Below are positions 53,460-64,000 of a DNA stretch of 64,000 nt, in pieces; the first letter of the stretch is position 1, and every line of letters starts with the position of its first letter. The stretch is taken from the NCBI GenBank assembly GCA_034509735.1, contig JACGWO010000002.1:22677636-22741635 (forward strand). The letters run 5' to 3'. Below the pieces are notes generated by a model. It was not told the DNA's origin. It made no database searches and was given only the letters and a program-made list of their open reading frames with translations. The stretch is from Sesamum alatum (taxonomy: Eukaryota > Streptophyta > Magnoliopsida > Lamiales > Pedaliaceae). Made by a program: the position numbers and the translations under genes.

Positions 53460-55683
53460 TGAAAGAATCGGGGTACGGCCCGGGAACGCAACGGAAGCGT
53501 AAAAAACGTTAATTTAAAGCATAAATTTAAACGGGTTCAAAGGGGTGTTCCCTTTGAAGTTCCCGGGCGTTCGGTGTTTGTCAAAGCATAAAATAAAGAG
53601 GAGAAGAATGCTGGACATATGGCTAAAGGAAGTGAACAAAAGATACATGAAAACATAAAGAAAACCAACCTTATGTTCGTTGCACGTAGAACCGGATTGT
53701 TTCTAGCGTTGTTCCCTTTCCGTTTCTCCTTCCGTTCACTTGAGGATCCAAATTAGAATCCCTCTAATTTGTCCACACCACACTATGGAATGTATATCTC
53801 TAATCTATTGCTAGATAGAAGTAGAGAAAAGAAGAAGAAAAAACAATCCAAAACAACACTATTGATTAGTGCTTTTTGGAATGTTTTAGTTCAAACCTTT
53901 CCAAAAGGTATGAACACAAAAAGGAGAAATTTTCAGAGGTTTTTGGAGAGTTTCTTGATGGAAATTTCGTGCAAGACATAGCATACAAGTTATGTGAATG
54001 GTTTTGTGTAAGTAGAGTTGTTGAATTCAAAATTCAACTTCTCTTGTCAACTTCCAAAGTAACTTACATACACACACCATTATCTACATAACCATGCACC
54101 ATTATAGCAAATAAAACCACCCACAAAATCATACAAAGGCTGGTCACATGTGCCTCACATGTGGAAGATTTTAATTCTTCCTTCATTTGCTATAAATTGA
54201 ATTTTTCCATGGACTAGGACTACTAGTCTTAGACTTTTATTTAATCTAATTAAATTAAGTCCAAACAAAGTCCATTGGGCATTAATTAATCCAATTAATC
54301 TCAATCTAATTGATACCCATAAGTTTATTTAATCCAATTAAATAAACATAAGTCCGAACTCTAATTAATTGATCCAATCAATTAATTAATCGAAACCCGA
54401 TAAATTAATCCAATTAATTTAAAGGTTCTAAGTCCAAAAATTAACTAATCCAATTAATTAATTCTTGGGACCATCCATCAAATGGATTTCCCAATAAATG
54501 ATCCAATCATTTATTTTTCTCCATGAATTAATTTAATCCAATTAAATTAATTCGCTTCTTCTAGAATTAATTCCAAATTAATTCTACCAATTCCATAGTG
54601 ATTTGTGTGTGACTCTTTAGGTTCACCCTCAGCTAGACTTGGGCTTGTGTCCAACACAATTGGTTAAATCCAATTTAATTAACTATTTTCCAATTAACCA
54701 TTAATCGGAAAACGCCCGTCACCATGGGTGGCCGTCTAGCAACGGTCCATGGCACTAGAGACTAGGTGAATGTTGGCGTGAACATTTAGGCTCTCGATTA
54801 CCCTACGAGTACGGTCCTTCCATCATCCGTCTCCCGGTCTAAGTCTAGGGCATGGAATTTGGCGTCGGTTCCCATCCTGGACTAGACAACTATGCTCAAT
54901 AACTCGAGACGCGTTTGCTCTATTGATCGACGTAGGAAACCATTCCCTACTCGACCAATCGCTGTGGCCACAGACTTAAAGAGCTTAAACCGTCTCAGAG
55001 CGCATAGGAGACTCGACTGTCATATACTGACAGGTGACGGATCCTATCTTGGAATCCACCGTCCTCAATACATATTCCGACTGCACTGGATGAGGCTTAT
55101 GATGAACGTATCCCAGATACGGGCATCTCTTGCCAGACCCTAGATACAACCTTCATATGCATGTGACTGCCATGATTCCTCAAGTCCGAGGACTAATCTC
55201 GTACTATCGGAGCCGAGAATTCCAGTCATACCGACTAAGCCTCCAAGGCTTCCATATGACAATTCCCGCGAGTCAGTTCAGTCAGCTAACACCCACGTCA
55301 AACTAACCCACTAATATTGCATAGACGTCCAACGTCTGTCGCCGATGAAACACGGCACTCATCCAATGAATGCAATCCTTAGTGCAAGTCTCTGTAGGAC
55401 CCTCGATGCCCTGTCTCGAGGTCCTCGACTTGGAACATTCCAGACCAACCCTCAGAAGTTGGTTTCATAGCTGCCATCCAATGCGCAGCCCAACTACATG
55501 GGTTATACAATTGGTCTGTGGGCATTTGTTGTGACGTTAAAACATCGTTTAACGTAATCAGTAAGCACAACAAACACATAGTGCCACGGATGAATACTTA
55601 CTATATTCATCAAGTCAATAAAGATTGCTAAATAGTACCCAAAACCGCCAATCCAATTGGCTTTCTGGTCACCTATTCTAACA
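53460..55683 (-). repeat. 5' LTR of G
   Basis: TGAAAGAATCGGGG to CTATTCTAACA, 2224 bp, nearly identical to 46044-48265. Differences noticed include AAGTGAACA vs AAGTAAACA, GATACCCATAAG vs GATGCCCATAAG, and one-base indels near 54467 and 55300. Confidence 0.93.
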
Positions 55684-55724
55684 CCCTTGACATGCCACAC
55701 AGGCTCATCAATCTCATTTCGCAA

Positions 55725-55806
55725 TAGCTCTTTCATTTCACATCAAAGTTCTTTTCATTTCGCATCATAGCTCTTTTCACATCGTATCGTAGCTCTTTTC
55801 ATTTCA
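55725..55806. repeat. 22-bp tandem array, ~3.8 units
   Basis: Units start at 55725, 55746, 55768 and 55790 with TAGCTCTTTTCATTTCGCATC-like sequence, each a little different. Confidence 0.75.
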
Positions 55807-56754
55807 TTTTGCCACATAGGCTCAACAACATCAAGGGGTATTGATATCATAATTTCATTCAATTTCCATCACTCCCTCGATTCCACATATCACCGTTCTT
55901 GTAAGCCAACTAGCCACATAAAAACCACATAGCAACATATTTCACGTACAAGCACATAACATTGATATGAAACAACCCATGGCATATCTCAATAGGTTTC
56001 CTCATTTCATTTTCACGACATAATCATTTCAAAGTAATCATCAACCACTCATACAGTTCAAAATAGATTAGTGTTAGCACGAATCATAGGCTTACATAAA
56101 AGTAATATCACCAAGAAATGAAACATATGTAAACACAACACTAATAGGAAGAGGAACATATATAGGTAGCACTAATTATTTACTTACCTCGACTTACAAC
56201 GATCTAACTTGTACGTAGGGAGCTGTTCAATTCACCTTATCCCCCTTGTCCTATAATAAGTTATAATGCATATAATCAACATATCAAAAGTATCGTAATT
56301 CCTTAATAAAATATTAAATATTATTCGTATGATTCCCAATAACATTTCATTAAACCCCTCATCTTATTATAACTTCCACGCTTAGTAACAATTTTTATTT
56401 AATTATCTCAAAACATACTCATCTTTAGTAAATATAACATTTTCAAATATAATTCTATAATATTTCTCAAATATATTTTTCAACCCGATTAAACTAAGCC
56501 AATTAATTATAGAAATAATAAAATATAGTAAATTAAGCAGTTTAAGTTATGAATTATAACACCTCCAATTCAATTGAGACATTTAACCAAGCACTAATTT
56601 ATAAATACTCATCATAAAAATTTTCGGTTAATTGCTAAATAGTATAAACAACATCTAATAAATGCACTTATTAAATAATATAATTATATAAATTAAAACT
56701 AATTAAAATAAAATTCTTTCTTACCTAATATTTCGCCGAACTCTGTTTCTCTGT

Positions 56755-56778
56755 TTGTGTGTGTGTGTGTGTGTGTTT
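56755..56778. repeat. (TG)n microsatellite
   Basis: About ten TG repeats, followed by further TG-rich sequence to 56830. Confidence 0.85.
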
Positions 56779-56841
56779 GTTTAGTGTATGTGTTTAGTGT
56801 GTATGTTAATGTTTTTGTGTGTGTGTTTTAAATGATGGGGG

Positions 56842-58816
56842 TGAAAGCTTAGGATAGGCGTGTGGATCATCCCGGGAGGAGCGCGAATGCGAAAGCGCGG
56901 TATAAAATAAATTACAAAAATTTAAAACATGCTTTAAAGAAGAACTTAACGTAAACGTTCAAGGGGTGCTCCCTTGAACCTCCCGGGCATTCAGTGTATC
57001 TCATGAACAAAGCAAAGAATGGAAAATCATGGAGGCCATAGGGTTGTAAAAAAACGAAGCAACAAAAACGAAGAAACCTGCCCGGTTGTCGTTTTGTCTT
57101 CGAGCCGCTACTTGCGTTGTTCCCCGTTTTGCTCCAAGATCTCAAATTGAGACCCTCTAAATCGTACACGCAATCCGCCCACGTATCTTGATCCTCGTGC
57201 TAGAAAAAAACCAATTGTATATTATTTGGAGAAGACGGATAAATCAAGCGTTATGAATTAACGTGATCAACCCTCCTTAGGTTCAATTGTATGAAACAAA
57301 GGAACCAAAATATTTTCTTGGGAAAAGAGGAGAGTGGTCGAGAGGGAGAGATGTATGTGTGTGTGTGTGTGTGTTAAACTTTTATCATCTATTCTAAAGT
57401 GAAGAGCTAGGTATATATATAGAGAATGAATCCTATTCCTCTTCAAATTCCAACTTTTGGAAGACTATTTTGATTAGGATTTTGACCTAGTCAAAATCCT
57501 AGTCAAAATAGCTCTTTGATTTGGTCAAACCAATCCTAGCCATTCATCTCTCCTTTTAATCTCAACCATCTATTTATTTTATGGAATATTTAAATCTTAT
57601 TTAAATAATCCATGGGGCAATAAATGAATAAAATAAATAATAATATTTATTTTAAGCCCGTGCACTTAATTCCAATAAATCCAATTTATTATTTTAGTTA
57701 AATTCCTTTTCATCCAATTTAAAGGAATTAACATCCCAAGAAAAGAGATCCGATTAAATATAATTTAAATGTCCTATCTCTCCAAATATTTATGTCTAAA
57801 TTAAATACGTATGTGTGTGGATTGTGTGTGACTCTTTAGGTTCACCTTCAGCTAGACTTGGTCGAATTCCCAGAATCCGTCCGTTACCATGGGTGGCCGT
57901 CTAGCAACGGTCCATGGCACTAGAGACTAGGTGAGTATGCGTGGGGTGAATTTAGGCTCTATAGTACATTTATCCTCCCACCTACGGTCTCACCACTTAG
58001 GGTATAGGGCACGAAAACTTAGGTACCCATATTGGACCTAAGTATTGGCTTGTCCTACACTAAACGTCGCAAGGAATCCCTCCCTTCTGTTCAGTTACTG
58101 TGGCCACAGATTCAGGGACAAGACTCAGAGTATAGTGAGACGCTACTGTCAGCGCTGTGACAGGAGACAGATCCTTTCTTGGAATCTACTATCGCGCTGC
58201 AGATCATGACTGCACTAGATATGGCTTATGACTGCTCAGTAACTATGACTTGGTAATCTCTCACCATACCTAAGATACAGACACAGTGTACAGGTAAACT
58301 CAGCAATTCCTCAAGTCCATGGATCAACCTGTACCGTTGGAACCGGGAACTCAAGTCATACCTATCTGAGCCTGCTCAAGGTCCTCCGTAAGACGGTTCC
58401 CGCGAGTCACCTCAGTCAGCTGCTCCTTAGCCAGCTGACCCACTAACACGACATAGATGACCCTCGTCACCCGTCGATGAATCACGACAGCAGATTCTTA
58501 GTGCAAGTCTCAAGTGGATTCTCGATACCTATTTCTCGGGATTCCTTGACTTGGAGATTTTCAGACTGATTCGGCGAAACGGATTTCATGAACCTATCTC
58601 CAAAGCGTAGTTCTAGTTCCCGAAATGTGATCTGAGTCTGTAGGCTTTGTTTGTGCAGTGAACAGTTATAAAAGTAGTAAAAGTGAACACAAACAAAGTA
58701 TTAGCCAGATGAACATCACTTTCTCATTCATCAAAGTTTATTAAAACTCTGAAATTGTTCAGACATAGGTTACATTTCGTTTAATGAAATTGGTATCATG
58801 GTCACCTATTCTAACA
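56842..58816 (-). repeat. 3' LTR of element I
   Basis: TGAAAGCTTAGG to CACCTATTCTAACA, 1975 bp; same subfamily as 27301-29301. (GT)n at 57351-57373, TATATATAG near 57411-57421, U3 block 57880-57935. Confidence 0.88.
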
Positions 58817-58827
58817 ATCTCCCACTT
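58817..58827 (-). other. Polypurine tract of I
   Basis: ATCTCCCACTT on plus. Confidence 0.85.
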
Positions 58828-59497
58828 GACTTTAAAGCCAATCACCCATATGTCTAATCCCCATCTTTTCAAGATGTTGTGTATGAGCATTTCGCGACAT
58901 ATGCTTCGTTAGCGGATCTGCTCTGTTGTCTGCTGAGCTGACTCGGACCATGCAGATGTCACCTCTTCCCACCATTTCCCTCAGAAGGTGGTAGCGTCTA
59001 AGAATGTGCTTGGATCGGTGATGGGATCTCGGTTCCTTTGCTTGCGCTATGGCTCCGTTGTTATCGCAGAAGATAATTATGGATTCCGCAATGCTAGGCA
59101 CCAGACCCAACTCTTGGATGTAGTGTCTCATCTGAACCGCTTCTTTGGTAGCTTTTGAAGCTACTATGTATTCGGCCTCAGTGGTGGAATCAGCTGTGGT
59201 TGCTTGCTTGGAACTTTTCCATGCTACCACACCTCCATTGAGCCTGAACACATAACATGATTGAGACTTGACATCGTCGTCATCCGCCTGGAAGCTAGCA
59301 TCGCTAAAGCCTTCCAGGATCAGATCTCCATTGCCATAGACCAAAAACATTTCGTTAGTCCTCCTTAGGTACTTAAGGATGCTCTTGACTGCATCCCAAT
59401 GTTCCTCTCCTGCACAAGACTGATATCTGCTCGTTACACTTAAGGTGTAAGCGATGTCAGGTCTCGTGCAGTGGACGGCATATCGGATGCTTCTTAC
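58828..59497 (-). CDS. pol: RT end and RNase H of element I, partial
   Basis: Open without stops from the insertion point to the natural C-terminus. Shows IRYAVHCTRPDIAYTLS and SRYQSCAGEEHWDAVKSILKY (RT-RNase H connection), [41 protein letters not shown] (RNase H with the Glu), [19 protein letters not shown] (catalytic Asp region) and the end [13 protein letters not shown] just before the polypurine tract. The first residues of the open frame come from the inserted LTR, not from pol. The upstream half is not in the window, so whether this element is intact cannot be told. Confidence 0.88.
59493..59497. repeat. Expected left target copy of the plus A element
   Basis: CTTAC before TGTTGGAATAGG. 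The right copy is off the window. Confidence 0.5.
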
Positions 59498-61729
59498 TGT
59501 TGGAATAGGTGACCAGAAAGCCAATAGGTTTGGCGATTTGTAACCTATCCGACAACTTGATGTGAATGTAATATTATTATGTGATGAATAAGATGAGTGT
59601 TCGTCACCAATGGTACCTTCTTTGTTGCGCTCATCTTACATTTGTTAAAATGGTGTTTAACTTATATCGCAACAAAGCCCACAGACCATGGATAACAACT
59701 CGTGCAGTTGGGCCACGCATTGGATGGTGGTCATGAAACCAACTGATTAAGAGTTGGGTCTGAAACGTTCCAAGTCGAGGACCTCGAGACAGGGCATCGA
59801 GAGTCCTATTGAGACTTGCGTCAAGAGTCGTGTTCATTGGATGAGTGTCGTGTTTCATCGGCGACAGGCGTGGGACGCCTACACGATCTTGATGGTTGGT
59901 CGACTGGGGTCGAGCCGACTGGACTGACTCGCGGGGGATCATCATATGGAAGCCTTGGAGGCTTGGTCGGTATGATTGGATTCCCCGGTTCCGATAGTAC
60001 GGGAGTAATCCTCAGACTTGAGGAATCATGGCAGTCACGTGCACAGGACGGCTGTATCTTGGATCTGGCGAGAGGTGATCATTCTGTAAGATGATCATTA
60101 TAAGCCTTGTCCAGTGCAGTCGGATTGTGTAGCGAGGACGGTGGATTCCAAGAAGAGGATCCGTCCCCTGTCAGTATAATGACAGAGGGTATCTCCTATG
60201 CACTCGGAGACACGTACATGCTGTTTGAAGCTGTGGCCACAGTGGTTGGTCGAACAGGGAATGGTTTCCTGTGTCGATGCAATGAAGCATACGTAGTCTC
60301 GAGTATTAAGCATAGATGCCTAGTCAAGGATGGGAACCGACGCCCAATTCCATACCCTAGACTAAGGCCGGGAGACGGCAGACGGAAGGATCGTACCCGT
60401 ACGGAATCGGCGCCTAAATGTTCACGCCAATTCACCTAGTCTCTAGTGCCATGGACCGTTGCTAGACGGCCACCCATGGTAACGGGCCCTTGTGGGACAC
60501 GGGCCCAAGTCTAGCTGAGGGTGAAACCTAAAGGGTCACACACAAATCACCGAGGAGGTTGAGAGATCGACTTGGAGTCAATCTCGAAGGATGAAATAAG
60601 TAATTGGATTACTTAAGGGAAAGTCCATTGGATGGACGGGCCGATATTGTATCGGGCTTTCACTTAATCGGTAAATTGGATTTTCGATTAAATATGGAAA
60701 GTTGAGATGTTGAGACGTTGGATCTTTTAATTGGATTAAAGATCAACGGGAATAATTTAAGTGGATATTAAATTGGATTTAATATTAGGTTCGTCGTAAT
60801 TGGATTACGATAAAACCCAGTCCGTTAAATTATACCCGAGAGGAGAAATAATTCCTAATTTGGAATAGGAAGAAGTTGGACTTCTTCCCTTAATTAAATA
60901 TGGCCGACATGCTCCCTTGGAGGAAGCAAAATCAGCCATGTTTCATGCTAGGTGGTATGTTGACTTGTCTCTTTTTGGAAAGAGACAAATCAACTCCAAT
61001 CAAGCTCTTCCCTTTTGGTATGATTTGATCATACCATAAATTTTGGTAGGCTTGATTGAAGAATTGATGGTGATTGATTGGAATGAATCTAGACATCCTT
61101 GGATGAACCTAGACACATTCCAATAATCACATTAATTATGTATATATATTAGAATATACAACACCTAGCATAAGTGATCATTATTCATCTTTTTTCTAGG
61201 AAAAAAGAGAAGACAAAAATCCTCTCCTCTCTCTCAAAATTTCGTGCTCCCTCCCTTTCTTACACTTGTGTTCTTCACTTGATTTTGAATCAAGAAGAAG
61301 AACAAAGTAAGTTTAAGAGAACACTAATTCATAGTGTTCTTCTCTTAAACCGATTCCTTCCTAAACCCGTTCTTTTCTAGCAAGAAGAACGTGTGTTTCT
61401 TCCGGTGTGGTGTGGATCACCTTTGGAGAATCCATACGTTTGGATTTCGTGAGCATTCCGGAGAAGGAACAACGCTAGTAGCCGGGAGCATACGCTAAAC
61501 AATCAAAGGTAACGGTTTATTACGCTTTGATTGATTTCATTTGTATATCTATGCCCTATGTGTTTAAATATATGTTTTAATATTTACACATCCTACATCG
61601 AACGCCCGGTTGAGCACCCAAGGGTACACCCCTTGGGATTCGCGTATTTTGAATTTGATTTAAATTTACGCACTTTTCTCGCCTTTCTCGCTTCCGCTCG
61701 CGCTCCCGGGTGGATCCGCTTGTCCTTCA
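59498..61729 (+). repeat. 5' LTR, A type, complete
   Basis: 2232 bp, TGTTGGAATAGG to GTCCTTCA, collinear with the solo LTR. CCAATAATCAC and TATATATATT at about 61120-61150; U3 block 60430-60485. Confidence 0.92.
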
Positions 61730-61731
61730 AG

Positions 61732-61743
61732 TGGTATCAGAGC
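61732..61743 (+). other. Primer-binding site
   Basis: TGGTATCAGAGC, two bases after the LTR. Confidence 0.9.
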
Positions 61744-62963
61744 CCAGTTCGATGTAAGGGGCATAGATCTATGTGTTTGGCATGATCTACTTGCTTTTAA
61801 ATGGCTTTATTGGCATGTTAGATTACATAAATATATGAATAATATGATGATTCAATTGTTTGGATTTAATGGACTTTTGGCATGCTTAATTTTGTTAGAT
61901 TGGATCTAAAATTTCATGCTTATTTTCAGAATAATATTAAGTTTATTGTGCTGAAACAGTTTTGAAAAACAAAAAAAAAAAAAAATTTGGTCGGGCCGGC
62001 AGTGGCCGCGCGCAGGTGGGCGCCTGCGCGCGCGCCATGCGCGCGGACGCTGCTGGCCGAGGGCCAGCGCGCGAGCTTGCTGCCTACGCGTGCACGCGCG
62101 CTGCCTTGTGCGCGCGAGCGGCCGGCCAGCACAACGGCTGGGCCGTTTTGTGCCGTTTTTCGACTTTTTCCGGAAAATTCGATTTTCTGTATTTTCTGCA
62201 CAATATTCTGAAAATATGTTAATTTTGCATTTTTGATTTTGGATAATTGGATTATTCCTTGAATTAAATTTGCTTAATTAATTTGGGATTAATACATGCA
62301 TTGGATGCATTGTGTAAAATGTCCATTAAATTTAAAATTTGAATTTTGCATATTATTTATATGTTTATGCTTTTGTGATGTTGGACATCACTTGGATATT
62401 TGGAATATCCATTGGTTATTTATGCATGATTATTTGGAATAATTATGTTATGTGAGTCGATGGAATCAACATGGAATGATCACAAGAGCCCTAGACCTTG
62501 TGCATGGATGAATGTATGATCATTTATTTTCTATTGGGTGGGGCCTGCGTGCCTCTTGTTTTTGGGACTATCATCTCCCGTATTTTCAGCCTCATGATGT
62601 TAAGGCTTGTTTTCCTTATTACCAATGTATTACTTTCAGTTGTAATGAGAGTAGATAGGACCACCCTAGACAGACCATAGACTCACTGCGGGCTCAGTGG
62701 GCCGCATAGGTTGGGCTTGTGATCATCCTAACAGGGGTATGCTATGTTTTATGCATGCGGCGTTTTTTTTTATTTGTCGCTTTAAATATTGGATATTTAT
62801 GCATGCTAAAACACAATAATGTGATGAGGTCTCGGTCACACACAAACTCTCATTTGGTTGGACCAAATTAAATATTAGGCCCAGAACGGACTTGGATCAA
62901 AATGGTATTTTGGTCTGTCCGAGCCTTCCATCCACAGCAATGTGGTGAGGAAGCTACCACTAC

Positions 62964-62997
62964 CCAAGTGTGGTCTCACGAGTCGTGGCACACTTGG
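62964..62997 (+). promoter_or_regulatory. Leader hairpin with palindromic loop
   Basis: CCAAGTGTG / CACACTTGG with loop palindrome CACGAGTCGTG (62977-62987); identical to 15598-15631. Confidence 0.6.
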
Positions 62998-63332
62998 ACT
63001 AGGGGAAAGCTGCACTATTGTTGTGAACAAAAAGACTGCGCTCGCTATTTCCCTGTCTCACGAGTCGTGGGGGGCGACAGTTTGAGGCATGATTTGGTTG
63101 ATGGGTCGGGCCTAACACTGAGTAACATGGTTCGCTTGGAGTCCTCGGAACCATGCGAATAGGTGAGGCAAAATATCTTGGGAATCTCATTGGATGAGAA
63201 TGATATTGGATATCTCCCACGAGGTCTTCTTCATGTGAATCGTAAAAGCGGGGCATGGAGATTACGCTTGTGGATCCCAAGCCCACTAGGAAATGGTTTC
63301 CCGAAACTCCGCTTGAGAGTGGCGGACTTTCG

Positions 63333-63341
63333 TATAAATAG
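63333..63341 (+). promoter_or_regulatory. TATA-like box before gag
   Basis: TATAAATAG followed by TGGGAGGG, 97 bp before ATG at 63438. See the equivalent at 15967. Confidence 0.4.
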
Positions 63342-63437
63342 TGGGAGGGTTAAAGACTAAAAGACCAAGTCTTCAACTTGAACAATAATATTACCATCAT
63401 CTGCTAATTTCTGCTTTACATTTTCATTAATGTAGAT

Positions 63438-64000
63438 ATGTCTAAGAACCCGTTAACCATGATTCTTTAGACTAACAAATTCAACGGAACGAACTACTCG
63501 GACTGGCTGAGAAACCTGAGGATTGTCCTCGGTTTCGAGAACCAAAGCTACGTCTTGGACGAGCCGCCACCGAGTGACTTACCGGAGGGGTCCACGTCTG
63601 AAGAACGTTTGACGTTCGAGAAATGGCATGAGGACAACCGGAAAGTACGCAGTATCATACTGGCTTCGATGTCTAACGACAATCCAGAAGCAGTATGAGA
63701 GGCTGGACAACGTCTCCGCCATAATGCTCCGCATGAACGAGGTTTTATGCGGTTCCGGATAGGCATATTAGATATGCCGCCACAAAAGCATTCTTTGGCA
63801 CCAAGCTTGCTGAAGGAGCGTCTGTACAGAGTCATGGGGTCAAGATGCTCTCCCTAGTGGAGAAACTCGAGGACCTTAAAGCTGGGCTTAACAATGACAC
63901 GTACATTGACGTGATCCTCCAGTCGCTTCCTCCATCCTATGACCCGTTTGTTGTAAACTACAACATGAACGGACTTGAGAAGTCTATTCATGAGTTGATC
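63438..64000 (+). pseudogene. Gag, A-type, broken, runs off the window
   Basis: MSKNPLTMIL is followed at once by TAG (63468-63470) in place of the Glu codon of the sister copies. Extra single bases near 63681 (GACAATCC for GACATCC) and 63744 (GTTTTATG for GTTTATG) shift the frame. Otherwise it matches the gag at 17575-18624 closely (SDWLRNLRIVLGF, RHIRYAATKAFFGTKLAEG, DTYIDVILQSLPPSYDPF). Confidence 0.88.

Larger units (their letters stand above)
46044..55683 (-). mobile_element. Element G, complete non-autonomous Copia, young
   Basis: 9640 bp with CCCTT duplications (46039-46043, 55684-55688), two full LTRs of 2222 and 2224 bp differing at only about a dozen positions by eye, primer site and polypurine tract in place. 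The 5.2 kb internal region has no usable gag or pol and is about 0.8 kb shorter in its gag-pol part than F. The pol damage is shared with B1 and D. So this copy moved recently without making its own enzymes. Confidence 0.93.
55684..56841. other. Non-Copia sequence, right part
   Basis: Continues 45403-46038 after removal of G and one CCCTT. AT-rich, with a 22-bp tandem array, a (TG)n run, and no gene that I recognise. It ends where element I inserts (56842), after a GGGGG run. Both segments together (~1.8 kb) could be part of one LTR of another superfamily; not proven. Confidence 0.45.
56842..59497 (-). mobile_element. Element I, 3' part
   Basis: Minus Copia with complete 3' LTR, polypurine tract and the RT/RNase H end, interrupted at 59498 by the plus A element. 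The remainder would lie beyond that element, off the window. Confidence 0.88.
61744..63437 (+). other. A-type leader
   Basis: GC-rich block (61990-62150), CGGGCT-loop hairpin (62680-62703), palindrome hairpin with perfect 9-bp stem (62964-62997), second palindrome (63059-63069) in CTGTC...GACAG, and TATA-like box (63333-63341, 97 bp before gag). It lacks 132 bp that the leader at 14292-16070 has between two TAGGA repeats; the joint is at about 62656-62660. Confidence 0.78.
59498..64000 (+). mobile_element. A-type Copia element, 5' part
   Basis: Plus element with complete 5' LTR (59498-61729), primer site, leader and gag; continues past the right edge. Inserted head-on into RT of minus element I. 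Gag has an early stop and frameshifts, so it is not autonomous. Confidence 0.9.

Noticed and set aside
46353..54091. Identical short open frames at 46353-46675 and 53769-54091, at first like a duplicated gene.
   Set aside because: They are the same positions of the two LTRs of element G, and match no protein I know.
55725..55806. CRISPR-like short repeats.
   Set aside because: Direct 22-bp tandem repeats without spacers in plant repeat DNA.

Overview
This window is plant nuclear DNA (a eudicot; the gag and pol wording recalls Lamiales elements, which is only an impression) made almost wholly of Ty1/Copia LTR retrotransposons of one extended lineage. They share ~2-2.3 kb LTRs (TG...CA, starting TGTTAGAATAGG), an initiator-Met-tRNA-type primer site (TGGTATCAGAGC), the polypurine tract AAGTGGGAGAT, a ~1.8 kb untranslated leader with a very GC-rich block, and a gag beginning MSKNPL. 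I see no host gene, tRNA, rRNA or CRISPR array. LTR subfamilies are named here for convenience: A (ends GGATCCGCTTGTCCTTCA), B, D and E (E covers the LTRs of elements E, F, H and I).

Layout. 1-1995: minus LTR inserted in the leader of element H (1996-4267). 4268-4581: two LTR scraps. 4582-14260: minus element B1, its 3' LTR carrying a patch insertion (6021-7868), its 5' LTR cut off. 14261-16741: plus-strand leader and gag of an A element, fused tail-to-tail with a minus A element (16742-22651), making a 2.5 kb-arm inverted repeat. 22652-27300: plus element D, degraded. 27301-30385 and 42286-43326: two parts of minus element E, split by complete minus element F (30386-42285, target duplication AACCC), which holds a solo A LTR (34701-36927, target duplication CCTCT). 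43327-45402: LTR fragments. 45403-46043 and 55684-56841: the only non-Copia sequence, split by minus element G (46044-55683, target duplication CCCTT). 56842-59497: 3' end of minus element I, interrupted by a plus A element (59498 to beyond the window).

How it works together. No element here encodes an intact polyprotein. The copies fall into two groups: A/E/F/I, with recognisable pol broken by private mutations, and B1/D/G, whose pol shares the same lesions (protease DTG to DTS, missing RT N-terminus, lost YVDD), yet G has nearly identical LTRs and a clean target duplication. That fits a non-autonomous lineage moved by proteins of its relatives. The leaders carry conserved RNA hairpins, one with base-compensating stems around a self-complementary 11-mer, and a TATA-like box ~100 bp before gag kept only in the pol-like group. 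The inverted repeat at 14261-20451 sits under a full-length LTR and could give a hairpin RNA against the family.
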